This document shows positions 39,096-47,812 of a DNA stretch of 64,000 bases, piece after piece. A program made the translations under genes and the position numbers. Location: assembly GCA_019638595.1 (NCBI GenBank), contig JAHBTJ010000002.1:186001-250000 (forward strand), read 5' to 3'. This DNA is from Chitinophagaceae bacterium. GTDB taxonomy: Bacteria; Bacteroidota; Bacteroidia; Chitinophagales; Chitinophagaceae. Under the pieces are notes generated by a model that saw nothing but the letters and a program-made list of their open reading frames with translations, did not search any database and was not told the DNA's origin. Numbering within the stretch: position 1 is the stretch's first letter; the number at the start of each line of letters is the position of its first letter.

Positions 39096-40013
39096 ATGAA
39101 GATCCCTGCTTTCTTTTTAATATTCCTTGTATGTGCGGCATCGTGTAAACAAGGCGGCAAATTTGATCCTGCAACAGCATACAAAATAGAAGCTAAACAT
39201 AGCGGAAAACATCTTACATTAAGCTATAACCGTCCCTTGCAAACCATCAGTGATACCACAAATGCCGCTTTCAGATGGCAGTTGAAATATTACCCTGACT
39301 CCACAGCGCAAATCGTTTCACTCCCGTCAGAACAAGCTATTGAGCTGACAGAAGTAAAGGACCAGGTGCTGCCCTATATTACAGGCGCAGATAGTAATAT
39401 TGTGCGGCAAAGATTCAGGATAACAAAAAACAGTGACGGTTCTGTTTACCTGGAATCTGTTTACAATGCCAATTACTGTATTGATATTTCAGAGTCAGAC
39501 ACCGCTGATTTTCCTGTGATCACCACATGGCCTAAAGAAAATAATCCTAATCAAAAATGGAAGATACAGGCAACAGGCAATTCCGTTGCTTTTGTTAGCC
39601 TGTTAAACGGAAAATACCTCGCCGTTACGCCACCTGTTAACGAAGCGGGTGCAAATATCGGGCAATGGCCATTTGCAGGCAAAAAAGAACAAATATGGAT
39701 GTTGCAGGAACAGGCAAACAGCGCCTATTTAATACGCAATGCAGCTTCAGGAATGTTCCTGCAGGAATCAGATGGAAAGCTGTCACTAAAGTACAATGTC
39801 CATCAATCTCCCGATGCCGCTGCTGATCATTCATTATGGCACATGGATGATGCAGGAGATGGCTTTGTAAAGTTTCGCAATAAGGCTTCAGGACTTTGTA
39901 TGGATGTAAGAGACGGTGTGCCGTATAACGGCGCTAATGTAATGACATATGATTGTAATGATGCCGGCGATAACCAGGTTTGGAAAATAATGGAAGCAGG
40001 CAACAGCAAATAA
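39096..40013 (+). CDS. Lipoprotein with ricin-type beta-trefoil lectin domains
   Basis: 305 residues from ATG 39096 (MKIPAFFLIFLVCAASCKQ, lipoprotein signal). An ATG 18 codons upstream would hide the signal peptide. The body contains RICIN-like repeats: YKIEAKHSGKHLTLSY, NPNQKWKIQATGNSVAFVS, YLIRNAASGMFLQ and a last unit with FRNKASGLCMDVRDG and GDNQVWKIM. The W/Q-x-W units match the ricinB_lectin_2 pattern. There is no catalytic domain, so it is a glycan-binding accessory of the locus. A long imperfect hairpin follows the stop. Confidence 0.85.
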   Translation: MKIPAFFLIFLVCAASCKQGGKFDPATAYKIEAKHSGKHLTLSYNRPLQTISDTTNAAFRWQLKYYPDSTAQIVSLPSEQAIELTEVKDQVLPYITGADSNIVRQRFRITKNSDGSVYLESVYNANYCIDISESDTADFPVITTWPKENNPNQKWKIQATGNSVAFVSLLNGKYLAVTPPVNEAGANIGQWPFAGKKEQIWMLQEQANSAYLIRNAASGMFLQESDGKLSLKYNVHQSPDAAADHSLWHMDDAGDGFVKFRNKASGLCMDVRDGVPYNGANVMTYDCNDAGDNQVWKIMEAGNSK

Positions 40014-40020
40014 GCAATTA

Positions 40021-40073
40021 TTAAGAGTGAGAAGTGAGATGTTAGCAGTGAAATTCTCACCACTCACTCTTAA
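40021..40073 (+). repeat. Long imperfect hairpin after the lectin gene
   Basis: An 11-bp outer stem (TTAAGAGTGAG at 40021-40031 with 40063-40073) and a 6-bp inner stem (GTGAGA / TCTCAC, 40034-40039 with 40055-40060) are separated by a 2x2 internal loop. It lies 8 nt after the stop. It lacks a strong T-run. Confidence 0.55.
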
Positions 40074-40131
40074 CAATAAGATAAAAGAATTTAATTAGCT
40101 CAACACTTCAAATAGTTTTACAATAATCATC

Positions 40132-41625
40132 ATGAGAAAACAAATTTTGATTGCGCTGTTTATCCTTGGTCCCTTCGCACTGTTGTCGCAAAATGCCGTA
40201 CAGCTTTCACCTGCTATCAACGGCCCGTTAAAGCACCTCGATTCAAATCCTAATTATTTTACCGATAATACCGGCAAAGCAATTTTTCTAACAGGGTCGC
40301 ATACCTGGGAAAATTTCCAGGATATATACTCTGAAGAAAAAATGCCAAAGCTCGACTGGACAACCTACCTGGACATGATGGAAAGCAAGCATCACAACTT
40401 TATGCGTTTCTGGGTTTGGGAGCACCCTTATGGGGCTTCGTGGAGCAGCATGCCTATTATTATTGAACCTATGCCCTACCAGCGAACCGGTAAGGAAAAA
40501 GCGTTTGACGGTAAACCTAAATTTGACCTGGATAAATGGAATGAAGATTATTTTAAAAGAATGAGAGAACGGGTAATTGATGCGGGCAAAAGAGGAATAT
40601 ATGTTTCCGTAATGCTGTTCCAGGGATGGAGCTTAAACAAGATGAGCATTAAGGGAATGGACACATTTGACTCTCATCCTTACAATATAAAAAACAATAT
40701 AAACGGCGTAGATGTAAAAGATAAAGGAATAGATAAAGAGGGTGCACCTACCCTGCACAGCCTGGCTAATAAAGAAGCGCTTGCCCGGCAGGAAGCCTAC
40801 GTAAAAAAAGTAATTGAAACGGTTAATGACCTTGATAATGTATTGTATGAAATCATTAACGAAGGCGGCACTACGGAATGGTGCTATCATATTATCAATT
40901 ACATAAAAGAAGTGGAGAAAAAAATGCCCAAGCAGCATATGGTTGGGCTTGGCAGCAGGATTGGTCCGCCCATGCTGAACAAATTACTATGGGACAGCCC
41001 GGCAGATTATGTTTCACCCGGGTGGGAACCGCAGGGATGGGCAGTGCCCGGCTCGTCTGCTGTTGATGATTATGCTAAAGACCCGCCGCTTCCTAAATCC
41101 AGCAAAGTGTGCATTATAGATACGGATCATCTCTGGGGATATGGCGGGCATTATGTATGGGCATGGAAAAGCTTTATGCGTGGACTGAATCCCATCTTCA
41201 TGGATTCGTGGAAACCCATTCCCGGCAAAATGACGACCAAGGAAATGGATTGGGCTTTTGTTACGGGTGAAATTATCCGGCTTGACAAAGATTTTCCCGA
41301 CTATGCCCCGTTAAGAGATAATATGGGTTATATAAACGACCTGGCGAAACGCGTTGACCTGAAGCATATGAAGCCCAGGGGCGACCTAACCACTACGCGA
41401 TTCTGCCTGGCAAACCCGGGTAGCGAATATCTTGTATACTACCCGCATTTTACCATTACCGCAACTGTAGATTTGTCGGCGGTTGATGGCGAGCTGAGCA
41501 TTGAATGGTTCATTCCGTCTATAAACCGTACCATTAAAGCACCTGCCACTATAAAAGGCGGCTATTTTAATACAATAGAAGCGCCAACGTCTATGGATGC
41601 TGTATTATACCTGAAGAAAAAATAA
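40132..41625 (+). CDS. Secreted clan GH-A-like glycosidase, family uncertain
   Basis: 497 residues with a signal peptide (LIALFILGPFALLSQ). Barrel-like features are AIFLTGSHTWENFQD near residue 50, a region rich in aromatics (MRFWVWEHPYGASW) and a predicted acid/base Glu244 in LYEIINEGGTTEW. The C-terminal 90 residues (YLVYYPHFTITATVDLS; NTIEAPTSMDAVLYLKK) look like the small beta domain found at the end of DUF4038 and similar enzymes. It probably hydrolyses a glycan linkage outside or in the periplasm. Exact family and substrate are unknown. A collagen-binding-type C-terminal annotation is also possible. Confidence 0.75.
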   Translation: MRKQILIALFILGPFALLSQNAVQLSPAINGPLKHLDSNPNYFTDNTGKAIFLTGSHTWENFQDIYSEEKMPKLDWTTYLDMMESKHHNFMRFWVWEHPYGASWSSMPIIIEPMPYQRTGKEKAFDGKPKFDLDKWNEDYFKRMRERVIDAGKRGIYVSVMLFQGWSLNKMSIKGMDTFDSHPYNIKNNINGVDVKDKGIDKEGAPTLHSLANKEALARQEAYVKKVIETVNDLDNVLYEIINEGGTTEWCYHIINYIKEVEKKMPKQHMVGLGSRIGPPMLNKLLWDSPADYVSPGWEPQGWAVPGSSAVDDYAKDPPLPKSSKVCIIDTDHLWGYGGHYVWAWKSFMRGLNPIFMDSWKPIPGKMTTKEMDWAFVTGEIIRLDKDFPDYAPLRDNMGYINDLAKRVDLKHMKPRGDLTTTRFCLANPGSEYLVYYPHFTITATVDLSAVDGELSIEWFIPSINRTIKAPATIKGGYFNTIEAPTSMDAVLYLKKK

Positions 41626-41757
41626 TGATCTTGAAACAACACATATAATAACTTGAAAGACTGATCGCGGTACCCTGTGAAACTTATGGATTGAATAAAA
41701 ACGCCATTAGCTGATTGTAAACCCTTCTTCCATTAAAGTCGTATAAAAGAAAAAGAA

Positions 41758-44169
41758 ATGCCTTACTTGAAAAATTGTTTAACGGGATTGATCTTCGTTA
41801 TTTTTCTTAGCAACACTTTCGCCCAGACATCCGGCAATATATTTACGCTGAGCAATAGCGAAAAGATGCGGGTTGATGTTTTTACGAACGGCATCTTCCG
41901 TGTGCAAATGAATAAGGATGGTGTGTTTAATAATTCGCTGATGGAGCGGTATGAGCTTATTAATAATCAACCGGGCAGTGAAAAAGTAAATGCCGGGCAG
42001 AATGACAGCTCCTATACGCTTGAAACACCGGCATATACTTTACTGGTGAATAAGCAGAACGGCAGCATAACGATATTTAAAAAGAATGAAAACAAAATAT
42101 TAAAGCATGTAAGGTTCAACAACCTTGTAAACGACCAGGTGCAGCAGTTTACTGAATCAATAAAAAATGAATTTGGTGAGCTGGTAAAACGTGATGCCAT
42201 TATTGGAGATACTACAAAGGATTTAACCGTAAAAACCACAGATGAAACACAGCTCCAGAATCAAAAAAGCCTGATTGACATCAGCCTGCAGCCAGGTGAA
42301 AGATTTTATGGCGCCGGTGCGGCCAGCAGAAAAAATATACAGCACCGGGGTGAGCTGCTGAGAATATGGGCAACATATCAGAAAAGTGATATGGTAACGC
42401 CGTTTATTATGAGTACTAACGGGTGGGGCATTTATAACAACAGCACACGTGTAAATTATTTTGATGTGGGGAAGTTTTCAAAGAGTGCTCTGCTGATATA
42501 TAACAGCGAAGAAAATATTGACTTCTTCCTGTTTCTTGGCAATGGCATGTATGATGTAATTGACAAATATACACTTGTAACAGGGCGCCCCTATTTATTG
42601 CCCACCTGGGCTTATGGCCTGGCATTTGGCGGCAACAAAATGGAAAACCAGATTGATATGATGAATGATGCTGTCCGGTTTCGTGAAGAAAAAGTTCCCT
42701 GCGATATTTTCTGGATAGAACCTCAATGGATGGCAAAATATTATGACACTTCAACAAGCAAAAGCTGGAACCAGGACAAATTTCCCGGGGAGGTTTTCTG
42801 GGAAGAAAAAAATAACAAGAAAAAATATGAGCAGCCGTACTTGTTCATAGGCAGGTTGCATAAGCTGGGATTTAAGCTGGCGCTATGGTTATGTATAGAC
42901 CATGATTTAAGTGTGGAAGCAGAAGATGAAATTGCCGCGAAACAGGGCAAGCCGCTATCCGGCAGGGAACATTGGTTTCCGCATTTAATGAAATTTGTTG
43001 ACCAGGGTGTGGACGGCTTTAAGCTTGACCCGGGGAGAACATTAGATGAGCATCCTGACCGAAAATACTATAACGGTCTTACTGACAAAGAAATGCATAA
43101 TGTAAACCAGGTACTGATGCCGAAGCAGATGTATACAACGTTCAGAGATCATACCGGCAAACGAAGCTTTCATCATTATTGCGGTGCTTATGCAGGTACA
43201 CAGCGTTGGGCCGCAAGCACCAGCGGTGATAACGGTGGCGGCCGGGATGCACTGTATGACCAGTTGAACTTAGGTATCAGTGGATTTGTAAATACTTCCG
43301 CTGATGTGCTGGAAGTAACCAACAGGACTTTTGATCCTGAAACAAACATGAAGCTTTCCTTCAATGGAATGCATCTCGGCTTTTTTCTGCCCTGGGTACA
43401 AATAAACAGTTGGTATGGATTGCATCATCCCTGGTACCTTAGCCCTGTGGAGAAAGAAGCGATCACTTTTTATGCCCAGCTTCGCAATATATTGCATCCT
43501 TACATATACTCCGCTGCCATAGAAGGAAGCCGTACCGGGAAGCCTATACTGAGAGCCATGCCATTGGAATACCCGGACGACCCGGCGGTGCAAAATATGG
43601 TATATCAATACATGTTTGGAGAAAACCTGCTGGTGGGTGTGTTCAACGATTCCGTTTATTTGCCAAAAGGAAACTGGATCAATTACTGGACAGGCAAAAC
43701 CGTGGCAGGTGGTAAAACAGTACATGCTGATGTACCAAAGAACAGGGGTGGCGCATTGTTCATTAAAGCCGGGGCTATTATACCATTTAAAAAGCTGTCT
43801 CAATACGTTGAAGAATTTCCTGTTGATACGCTCACAGTGAAAGTATACCCCGGGGGAGAAAGTGAATATACGCTCCTGCAGGATGATGGTATTTCCTTTG
43901 AGTATGAAAAAGGAAATATTGCTTCTACAACATTTAAATGCGCTAAAACAAACAGCGGCATTAGCTTTACTGTCAGCCCGGTTAAAGGCTCCTATAAAAA
44001 CATGCCGGAGAATATGGTGTATACGATTGAGATGGCGGTAAAACAAAAACCGAAGCAGGTGAAAGTAAATAATAAGATCAATAGTCAGTGGAAGTGGAAT
44101 AACGGGGTACTAACATTGGATATGGCACGCAATGCAACACAGTTGCTAAAGCTGGAGATTTTGCAATAA
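41758..44169 (+). CDS. Glycoside hydrolase family 31 (alpha-glucosidase/alpha-xylosidase type)
   Basis: 803 residues with a signal peptide (IFLSNTFAQTSG). The N-terminal galactose-mutarotase-like domain includes LQPGERFYGAGAASRKNIQHRG. The TIM barrel begins PTWAYGLAFGG. The predicted nucleophile is Asp424 in VDGFKLDPGRT and the predicted acid/base is Asp491 in STSGDNGGGRD. A C-terminal domain region has GNWINYWTGKTVAGG. GH31 removes non-reducing alpha-linked glucose, xylose or galactose. The substrate is not fixed by these motifs. It sits in the middle of the utilisation locus and probably acts on imported oligosaccharides. Confidence 0.9.
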   Translation: MPYLKNCLTGLIFVIFLSNTFAQTSGNIFTLSNSEKMRVDVFTNGIFRVQMNKDGVFNNSLMERYELINNQPGSEKVNAGQNDSSYTLETPAYTLLVNKQNGSITIFKKNENKILKHVRFNNLVNDQVQQFTESIKNEFGELVKRDAIIGDTTKDLTVKTTDETQLQNQKSLIDISLQPGERFYGAGAASRKNIQHRGELLRIWATYQKSDMVTPFIMSTNGWGIYNNSTRVNYFDVGKFSKSALLIYNSEENIDFFLFLGNGMYDVIDKYTLVTGRPYLLPTWAYGLAFGGNKMENQIDMMNDAVRFREEKVPCDIFWIEPQWMAKYYDTSTSKSWNQDKFPGEVFWEEKNNKKKYEQPYLFIGRLHKLGFKLALWLCIDHDLSVEAEDEIAAKQGKPLSGREHWFPHLMKFVDQGVDGFKLDPGRTLDEHPDRKYYNGLTDKEMHNVNQVLMPKQMYTTFRDHTGKRSFHHYCGAYAGTQRWAASTSGDNGGGRDALYDQLNLGISGFVNTSADVLEVTNRTFDPETNMKLSFNGMHLGFFLPWVQINSWYGLHHPWYLSPVEKEAITFYAQLRNILHPYIYSAAIEGSRTGKPILRAMPLEYPDDPAVQNMVYQYMFGENLLVGVFNDSVYLPKGNWINYWTGKTVAGGKTVHADVPKNRGGALFIKAGAIIPFKKLSQYVEEFPVDTLTVKVYPGGESEYTLLQDDGISFEYEKGNIASTTFKCAKTNSGISFTVSPVKGSYKNMPENMVYTIEMAVKQKPKQVKVNNKINSQWKWNNGVLTLDMARNATQLLKLEILQ

Positions 44170-44222
44170 GTATGCTGTTGTTTGTAGGACAGTATGGTTG
44201 TATTGAACTAAGTGCGTATTCT

Positions 44223-44333
44223 GGCGGGAGAAGCAGCCTCCGAGATTTGAAAGATGAATATGCACGAGGATTGCTTCTCCCGCCGGGGCCTTGCTTCAAC
44301 TCAAATGTTGATGCAGGCGGGATCGCAATGACG
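44223..44333. repeat. Palindromic intergenic repeat copy
   Basis: A 13-bp perfect inverted repeat (GGCGGGAGAAGCA at 44223-44235 with 44272-44284) is followed by GGCGGGATCGCAATGACG at 44316-44333. The order of words matches the repeat at 19516-19715 and the 46.6-47.8 kb array. No gene is seen in 44170-44724. Confidence 0.7.
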
Positions 44334-44396
44334 TGCAAGTGATTGAGTAATTAGATATTTTGCTTTAGTGCTGATTGTAAAACCTAAACACTTTTA

Positions 44397-44522
44397 CTGT
44401 CATTTCGATCCCCCGCCCTCCAGTTGTATTGAATTAAATGCATGTTGCGGCGGGGGTGAGAAATCCGTTGGGCAGTAATACACGTGCTGAACACCAGCAC
44501 AAAAGCCAGGCAGATTTCTCCA
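44397..44522. repeat. Palindromic intergenic repeat copy, opposite orientation
   Basis: CTGTCATTTCGATCCCCCGCC at the left pairs in part with GGCGGGGG (44410-44417 with 44449-44456). GAGAAATC at 44458-44465 pairs with 44513-44520, and GTGCTG/CAGCAC forms an inner hairpin (44484-44500). Reverse-complemented, the stretch aligns by eye with the 19.6 kb repeat. The remaining bases to 44724 show nothing further. Confidence 0.65.
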
Positions 44523-44724
44523 TCGCAAACGAGTGATTAAATTATAGTGTCCGTGTTGGCTCAGTCGAAAGGACGGGGCAAGGGGTTGGGCTAATATATG
44601 CTTTGCCTTGGCGCTGATTGTAAAACCAAATACGTCATTGACAGGCACGGAAATCTATTACAACATAATGCTCTGCTCAGGTCGGCATGATTTATTATCT
44701 TTCCTTACCAAAACATACTAAATA

Positions 44725-46395
44725 ATGATAACAGGTTTTATCACGGCATGGAAAAATACATTGTATATTATCTCCGCCAGCTTTTTCTTTGCCTGCAACA
44801 ATACAAGTCAAACCATTTCTGTTCCGCAATGGACAAGCCATGAGATCAGCATTCAATCAGAAAAAGAATATGCTAATCCCTATACGGATATAGATGTATG
44901 GGCATCGTTTGTAAACGATAAAGGCGATAGCCTGGTAAGACCTGCTTTTTGGGATGGCGGCAATACCTGGAAAATACGTTTTGCTCCTCCCGATACAGGG
45001 CAAAAATGGAAATGGAATATTTACTCGTCGGTTGATGATAAAGACTTACAAAAAGCCGGTGAATTATTTTCTGTGCCTTATACCGGTAACAACAAACTGG
45101 TAAAACATGGTTTGCTGCGCATGTCTGCCGGCAAAAGAAATATTGAATATGCAGATGGCACGTCTATGTTGCTGGTAGGCGATACACCCTGGTCGCTCCC
45201 CTATCGGGCCACAACAGAGCAGGCAACCATATATGCTGAAGACCGGCAAAAGAAAGGTTTTAACACGGCATTACTCATAGCCGTGCAGCCGGATAAAAAA
45301 GCGGAAGGCCCCAATGCAAGAAATACCGTGGAAGGATTTGCCCGTGGCTTTGATGATATACCCGAAGGTCATTTGAATAAGCTCAATCCATCTTACTTCC
45401 AAACACTCGATTCTCTTATTGCTATTTTACACGACCACGAAATATTGCCTGTTTTTGCGCCACTGGCGCATGGTTATGGCTGGAAGGGAAAGAACTCCTT
45501 TGGTCCAACAGCGCCCGGTGATGAATATGCCCGTTTCGTAAAATATTTGCTGGCAAGATACGGAAGCCGTACTGTCTGCTGGCTGCTGAGCTTAGACGGG
45601 CATGGAGATGCCCCCGGCGTTGTGCCTGCGGGTGAGACATTAGAAAAATGGGATGCGTATAAGCAACCAACAGGTTTACATTATAATCCCTGCGATGATT
45701 TCCTCGCTACCTGGGCGGTGAATGACAGCAGCCACTGCTTTCATTACAACCGCAAACACCAGGATGCTGCCTGGCTCGATTTTCAATGGGCGCAAACAGG
45801 GCACGACGGAAAACATTTATACCATAAAGTGGAGAGAATGTATGATAATAAGCCTACCAAAGCTGCGATGAACGGAGAGCCTACGTATGAAAAAATGAGC
45901 GAAGGTAAGCACGGTTTAGGCTGGTGGCAGGGAGAAGATGCATGGAACGAGCTGATGCATGGTGGAACGATGGGCGTGGTATATGGCGCGGCATGCTTAT
46001 GGCAATGGAAGATCACGCCCGACGAGCCGGGCTGGGAAGAATGGACCAATGCGCCTTATTCGTGGAAAGACGCCTTGAATTTTGAAGGCGCCCAGTATGT
46101 GGGCGCTATATCCCGTGCTTTTGATGGGTTTGATTGTAAAGATATGGAGCGCAGATGGGATCTTACAGAAAACAACCTGCCCCTGCTGGCAAAAGAAGGT
46201 GTTTTCTATGCTTCGTACCTGAACAACGGCGGAGCTATCACGATAAAAACCATCCCCGACAATATGCCCTGTTACTGGTTTGACCCGGTAAAGGGAAATG
46301 TCGTTTCTGAAAATAACACGGGAACCAATAAATCATTTACGGCTCCGGACAACTTGCAGCCCTGGGTATTTATGGCAGGGAATAAAAGAAAATAA
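44725..46395 (+). CDS. DUF5060/DUF4038-type glycoside hydrolase (apiosidase-like)
   Basis: 556 residues with a hydrophobic, lipoprotein-like N terminus (ISASFFFACNNTSQ). Residues 40-120 resemble DUF5060 (VRPAFWDGGNTWKIRFAPPDTG). The barrel matches the DUF4038 pattern: GTSMLLVGDTPWSLPY, FNTALLIAVQPD, VFAPLAHGYGWKG, CWLLSLDGHGD, AAMNGEPTYE. The C-terminal domain, ending in NLQPWVFMAG, is like the putative collagen-binding domain of this family. GH140 apiosidases share this architecture, but the substrate here is unknown. It is the last gene of the locus and is followed by the repeat array. Confidence 0.82.
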   Translation: MITGFITAWKNTLYIISASFFFACNNTSQTISVPQWTSHEISIQSEKEYANPYTDIDVWASFVNDKGDSLVRPAFWDGGNTWKIRFAPPDTGQKWKWNIYSSVDDKDLQKAGELFSVPYTGNNKLVKHGLLRMSAGKRNIEYADGTSMLLVGDTPWSLPYRATTEQATIYAEDRQKKGFNTALLIAVQPDKKAEGPNARNTVEGFARGFDDIPEGHLNKLNPSYFQTLDSLIAILHDHEILPVFAPLAHGYGWKGKNSFGPTAPGDEYARFVKYLLARYGSRTVCWLLSLDGHGDAPGVVPAGETLEKWDAYKQPTGLHYNPCDDFLATWAVNDSSHCFHYNRKHQDAAWLDFQWAQTGHDGKHLYHKVERMYDNKPTKAAMNGEPTYEKMSEGKHGLGWWQGEDAWNELMHGGTMGVVYGAACLWQWKITPDEPGWEEWTNAPYSWKDALNFEGAQYVGAISRAFDGFDCKDMERRWDLTENNLPLLAKEGVFYASYLNNGGAITIKTIPDNMPCYWFDPVKGNVVSENNTGTNKSFTAPDNLQPWVFMAGNKRK

Positions 46396-46626
46396 AATTC
46401 CTGAAAAGGCAATCAAATTCCCATAAACGTAACATTAAAGCAACCTGACGCCGTTATATTGCACCCAATATAAAAATATTAAGTCCGGGCATTACGGCTA
46501 TTTCGCAGTTGGTTTATGGTAAATAGTTTTAGGGTATGCCCGGCACTAATTTTTCCCGAACGAAGTAACAGTGGTGATTCGTCCTCTGAAATTAACCGCT
46601 GTTGCTTTGTTTTAGCGCTCAATACG

Positions 46627-47780
46627 GCAGTCCTCGCAGCAGGAAAATGCAGCATCACGAGGATGGCTTCTCCCGCAAAGCAACATGGTACTTCAGGATT
46701 TGTTTAAGCGGGCTTGCCATGACGGGTAAAAAGGTTGACGGCTTCGCAACCTTCATGATCATTCAGGTGTACAAATAATCCACCCTTTCGCCAAATTCCG
46801 TGTTTTGCCAGGCATACCTGCTCCAATAATTATACATACCCCTTCCCGGTAGAAACAAGTTACAAAAACAAAATACGCTCGCATCGCGTCTCTGCGAACC
46901 CGCCGGCATCAAAATTTGAATTGAATGAATCTTAAGGCGGGTGAAGCAGTCCTCGCAGTGGGAAAATGCAGCCCCACGAAGATGGCTTCTCCCGCAAGGC
47001 AACCTCGTATTTCAGGATTTGTTTAAGCGGGCTCGCCATGACGGGTAAAAAGGTTGACGGCTTCGCAACCTTCATGATCATTCAGGAGTATCAATAATCC
47101 CTCCTTTCGCCCACTCCCGTGTTTTGCCAGGCATACCTGCTCCAATAATTATATACCCCCTCCCGGTAGAAACAAGTTACAAAAACAAAACACACTCGCA
47201 TCGCGTCTCTGCGAACCCGCCCACAGCTTGCATGGAATTAAAGGTATATTACGGCGGGTGAAGCAGTCCTCGCAGCAGGAAAATGCAGCCCCCCGAGGAT
47301 GGCTTCTCCCGTAAAGCAACATGGTACTTCAGGATTTGTTTAAGCGGGCTCGCCATGACGGGTAAAAAGGTTGACGACTCCGTAACCTTCACGATCATTC
47401 AGGTGTATCAATAATCCCTCCTTTCGCCCACTCCCGTGTATTGCCAAGAATACCCGCTCCAATAATTATATACCCCCTCCCGGTAGAAACACCGTTACAA
47501 AAACAAAACACACTCGCATCGCGTCTCTGCGAACCCGCCCACAGCTTGCATGGAATTAAAGGTATATTACGGCGGGTGAAGCAGTCCTCGCAGTGGGAAA
47601 ATGCAGCCCCCCGAGGATGGCTTCTCCCGCAAAGTAACATGGTACTTCAGGATTTGTTTAAGCGGGCTCGCCATGACGGGTAAAAGGTTGACGACTCTGT
47701 AGTCTTCACGATCTTCAGGTGTATAAATAATCCACCCTTTCGCCCACTCCCGTGTATTGCAGGCGCGCCTGCCCTGCTAA
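46627..47780. repeat. Tandem array of about 318-bp repeats, 3.6 copies
   Basis: Unit starts marked by GCAGTCCTCGCAG occur at 46627, 46946, 47263 and 47581, giving periods of 319, 317 and 318 bp. The last copy breaks off near 47780. Each unit carries GGCTTCTCCCGC, then GCGGGCTCGCCATGACGGG, a GGTTGACG hairpin, and CGCATCGCGTCTCTGCGAACCCGCC. Copies 3 and 4 are most alike. Minus-strand frames of about 80 codons recur within units but lack any start context or protein-like pattern. The 230 bp before the array (46396-46626) hold only an 8-bp inverted repeat CCGGGCAT/ATGCCCGG. Confidence 0.9.
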
Positions 47781-47785
47781 TTTTA
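47757..47785 (+). promoter_or_regulatory. Possible promoter with central palindrome before the AsnB-like gene
   Basis: TTG (47757-47759), 18 nt, then TAATTTTA (47778-47785, seven of eight matches to TAnnTTTG) would start transcription about 20 nt before the ATG. A perfect 14-bp palindrome GCAGGCGCGCCTGC (47759-47772) fills most of the spacer and could be an operator. Confidence 0.3.
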
Positions 47786-47812
47786 AATGAACCCTTTACG
47801 CTGTACTAATTG

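Noticed and set aside
43270-44046. 258-codon minus-strand frame opposite the GH31 gene
   Set aside because: It is a shadow frame. The plus strand encodes a complete GH31 with catalytic motifs.
46763-47640. Recurrent minus-strand frames of about 80 codons inside the 318-bp repeats (46763-47002, 47395-47640)
   Set aside because: They recur only because the repeat recurs, have Cys/Arg-rich low-quality composition, no ribosome-binding context, and end differently in each unit.
46396-47812. CRISPR array or integron attC array
   Set aside because: Units of 318 bp without unique spacers or short repeats, and no cas or integrase gene. They are plain tandem duplications of an intergenic repeat.
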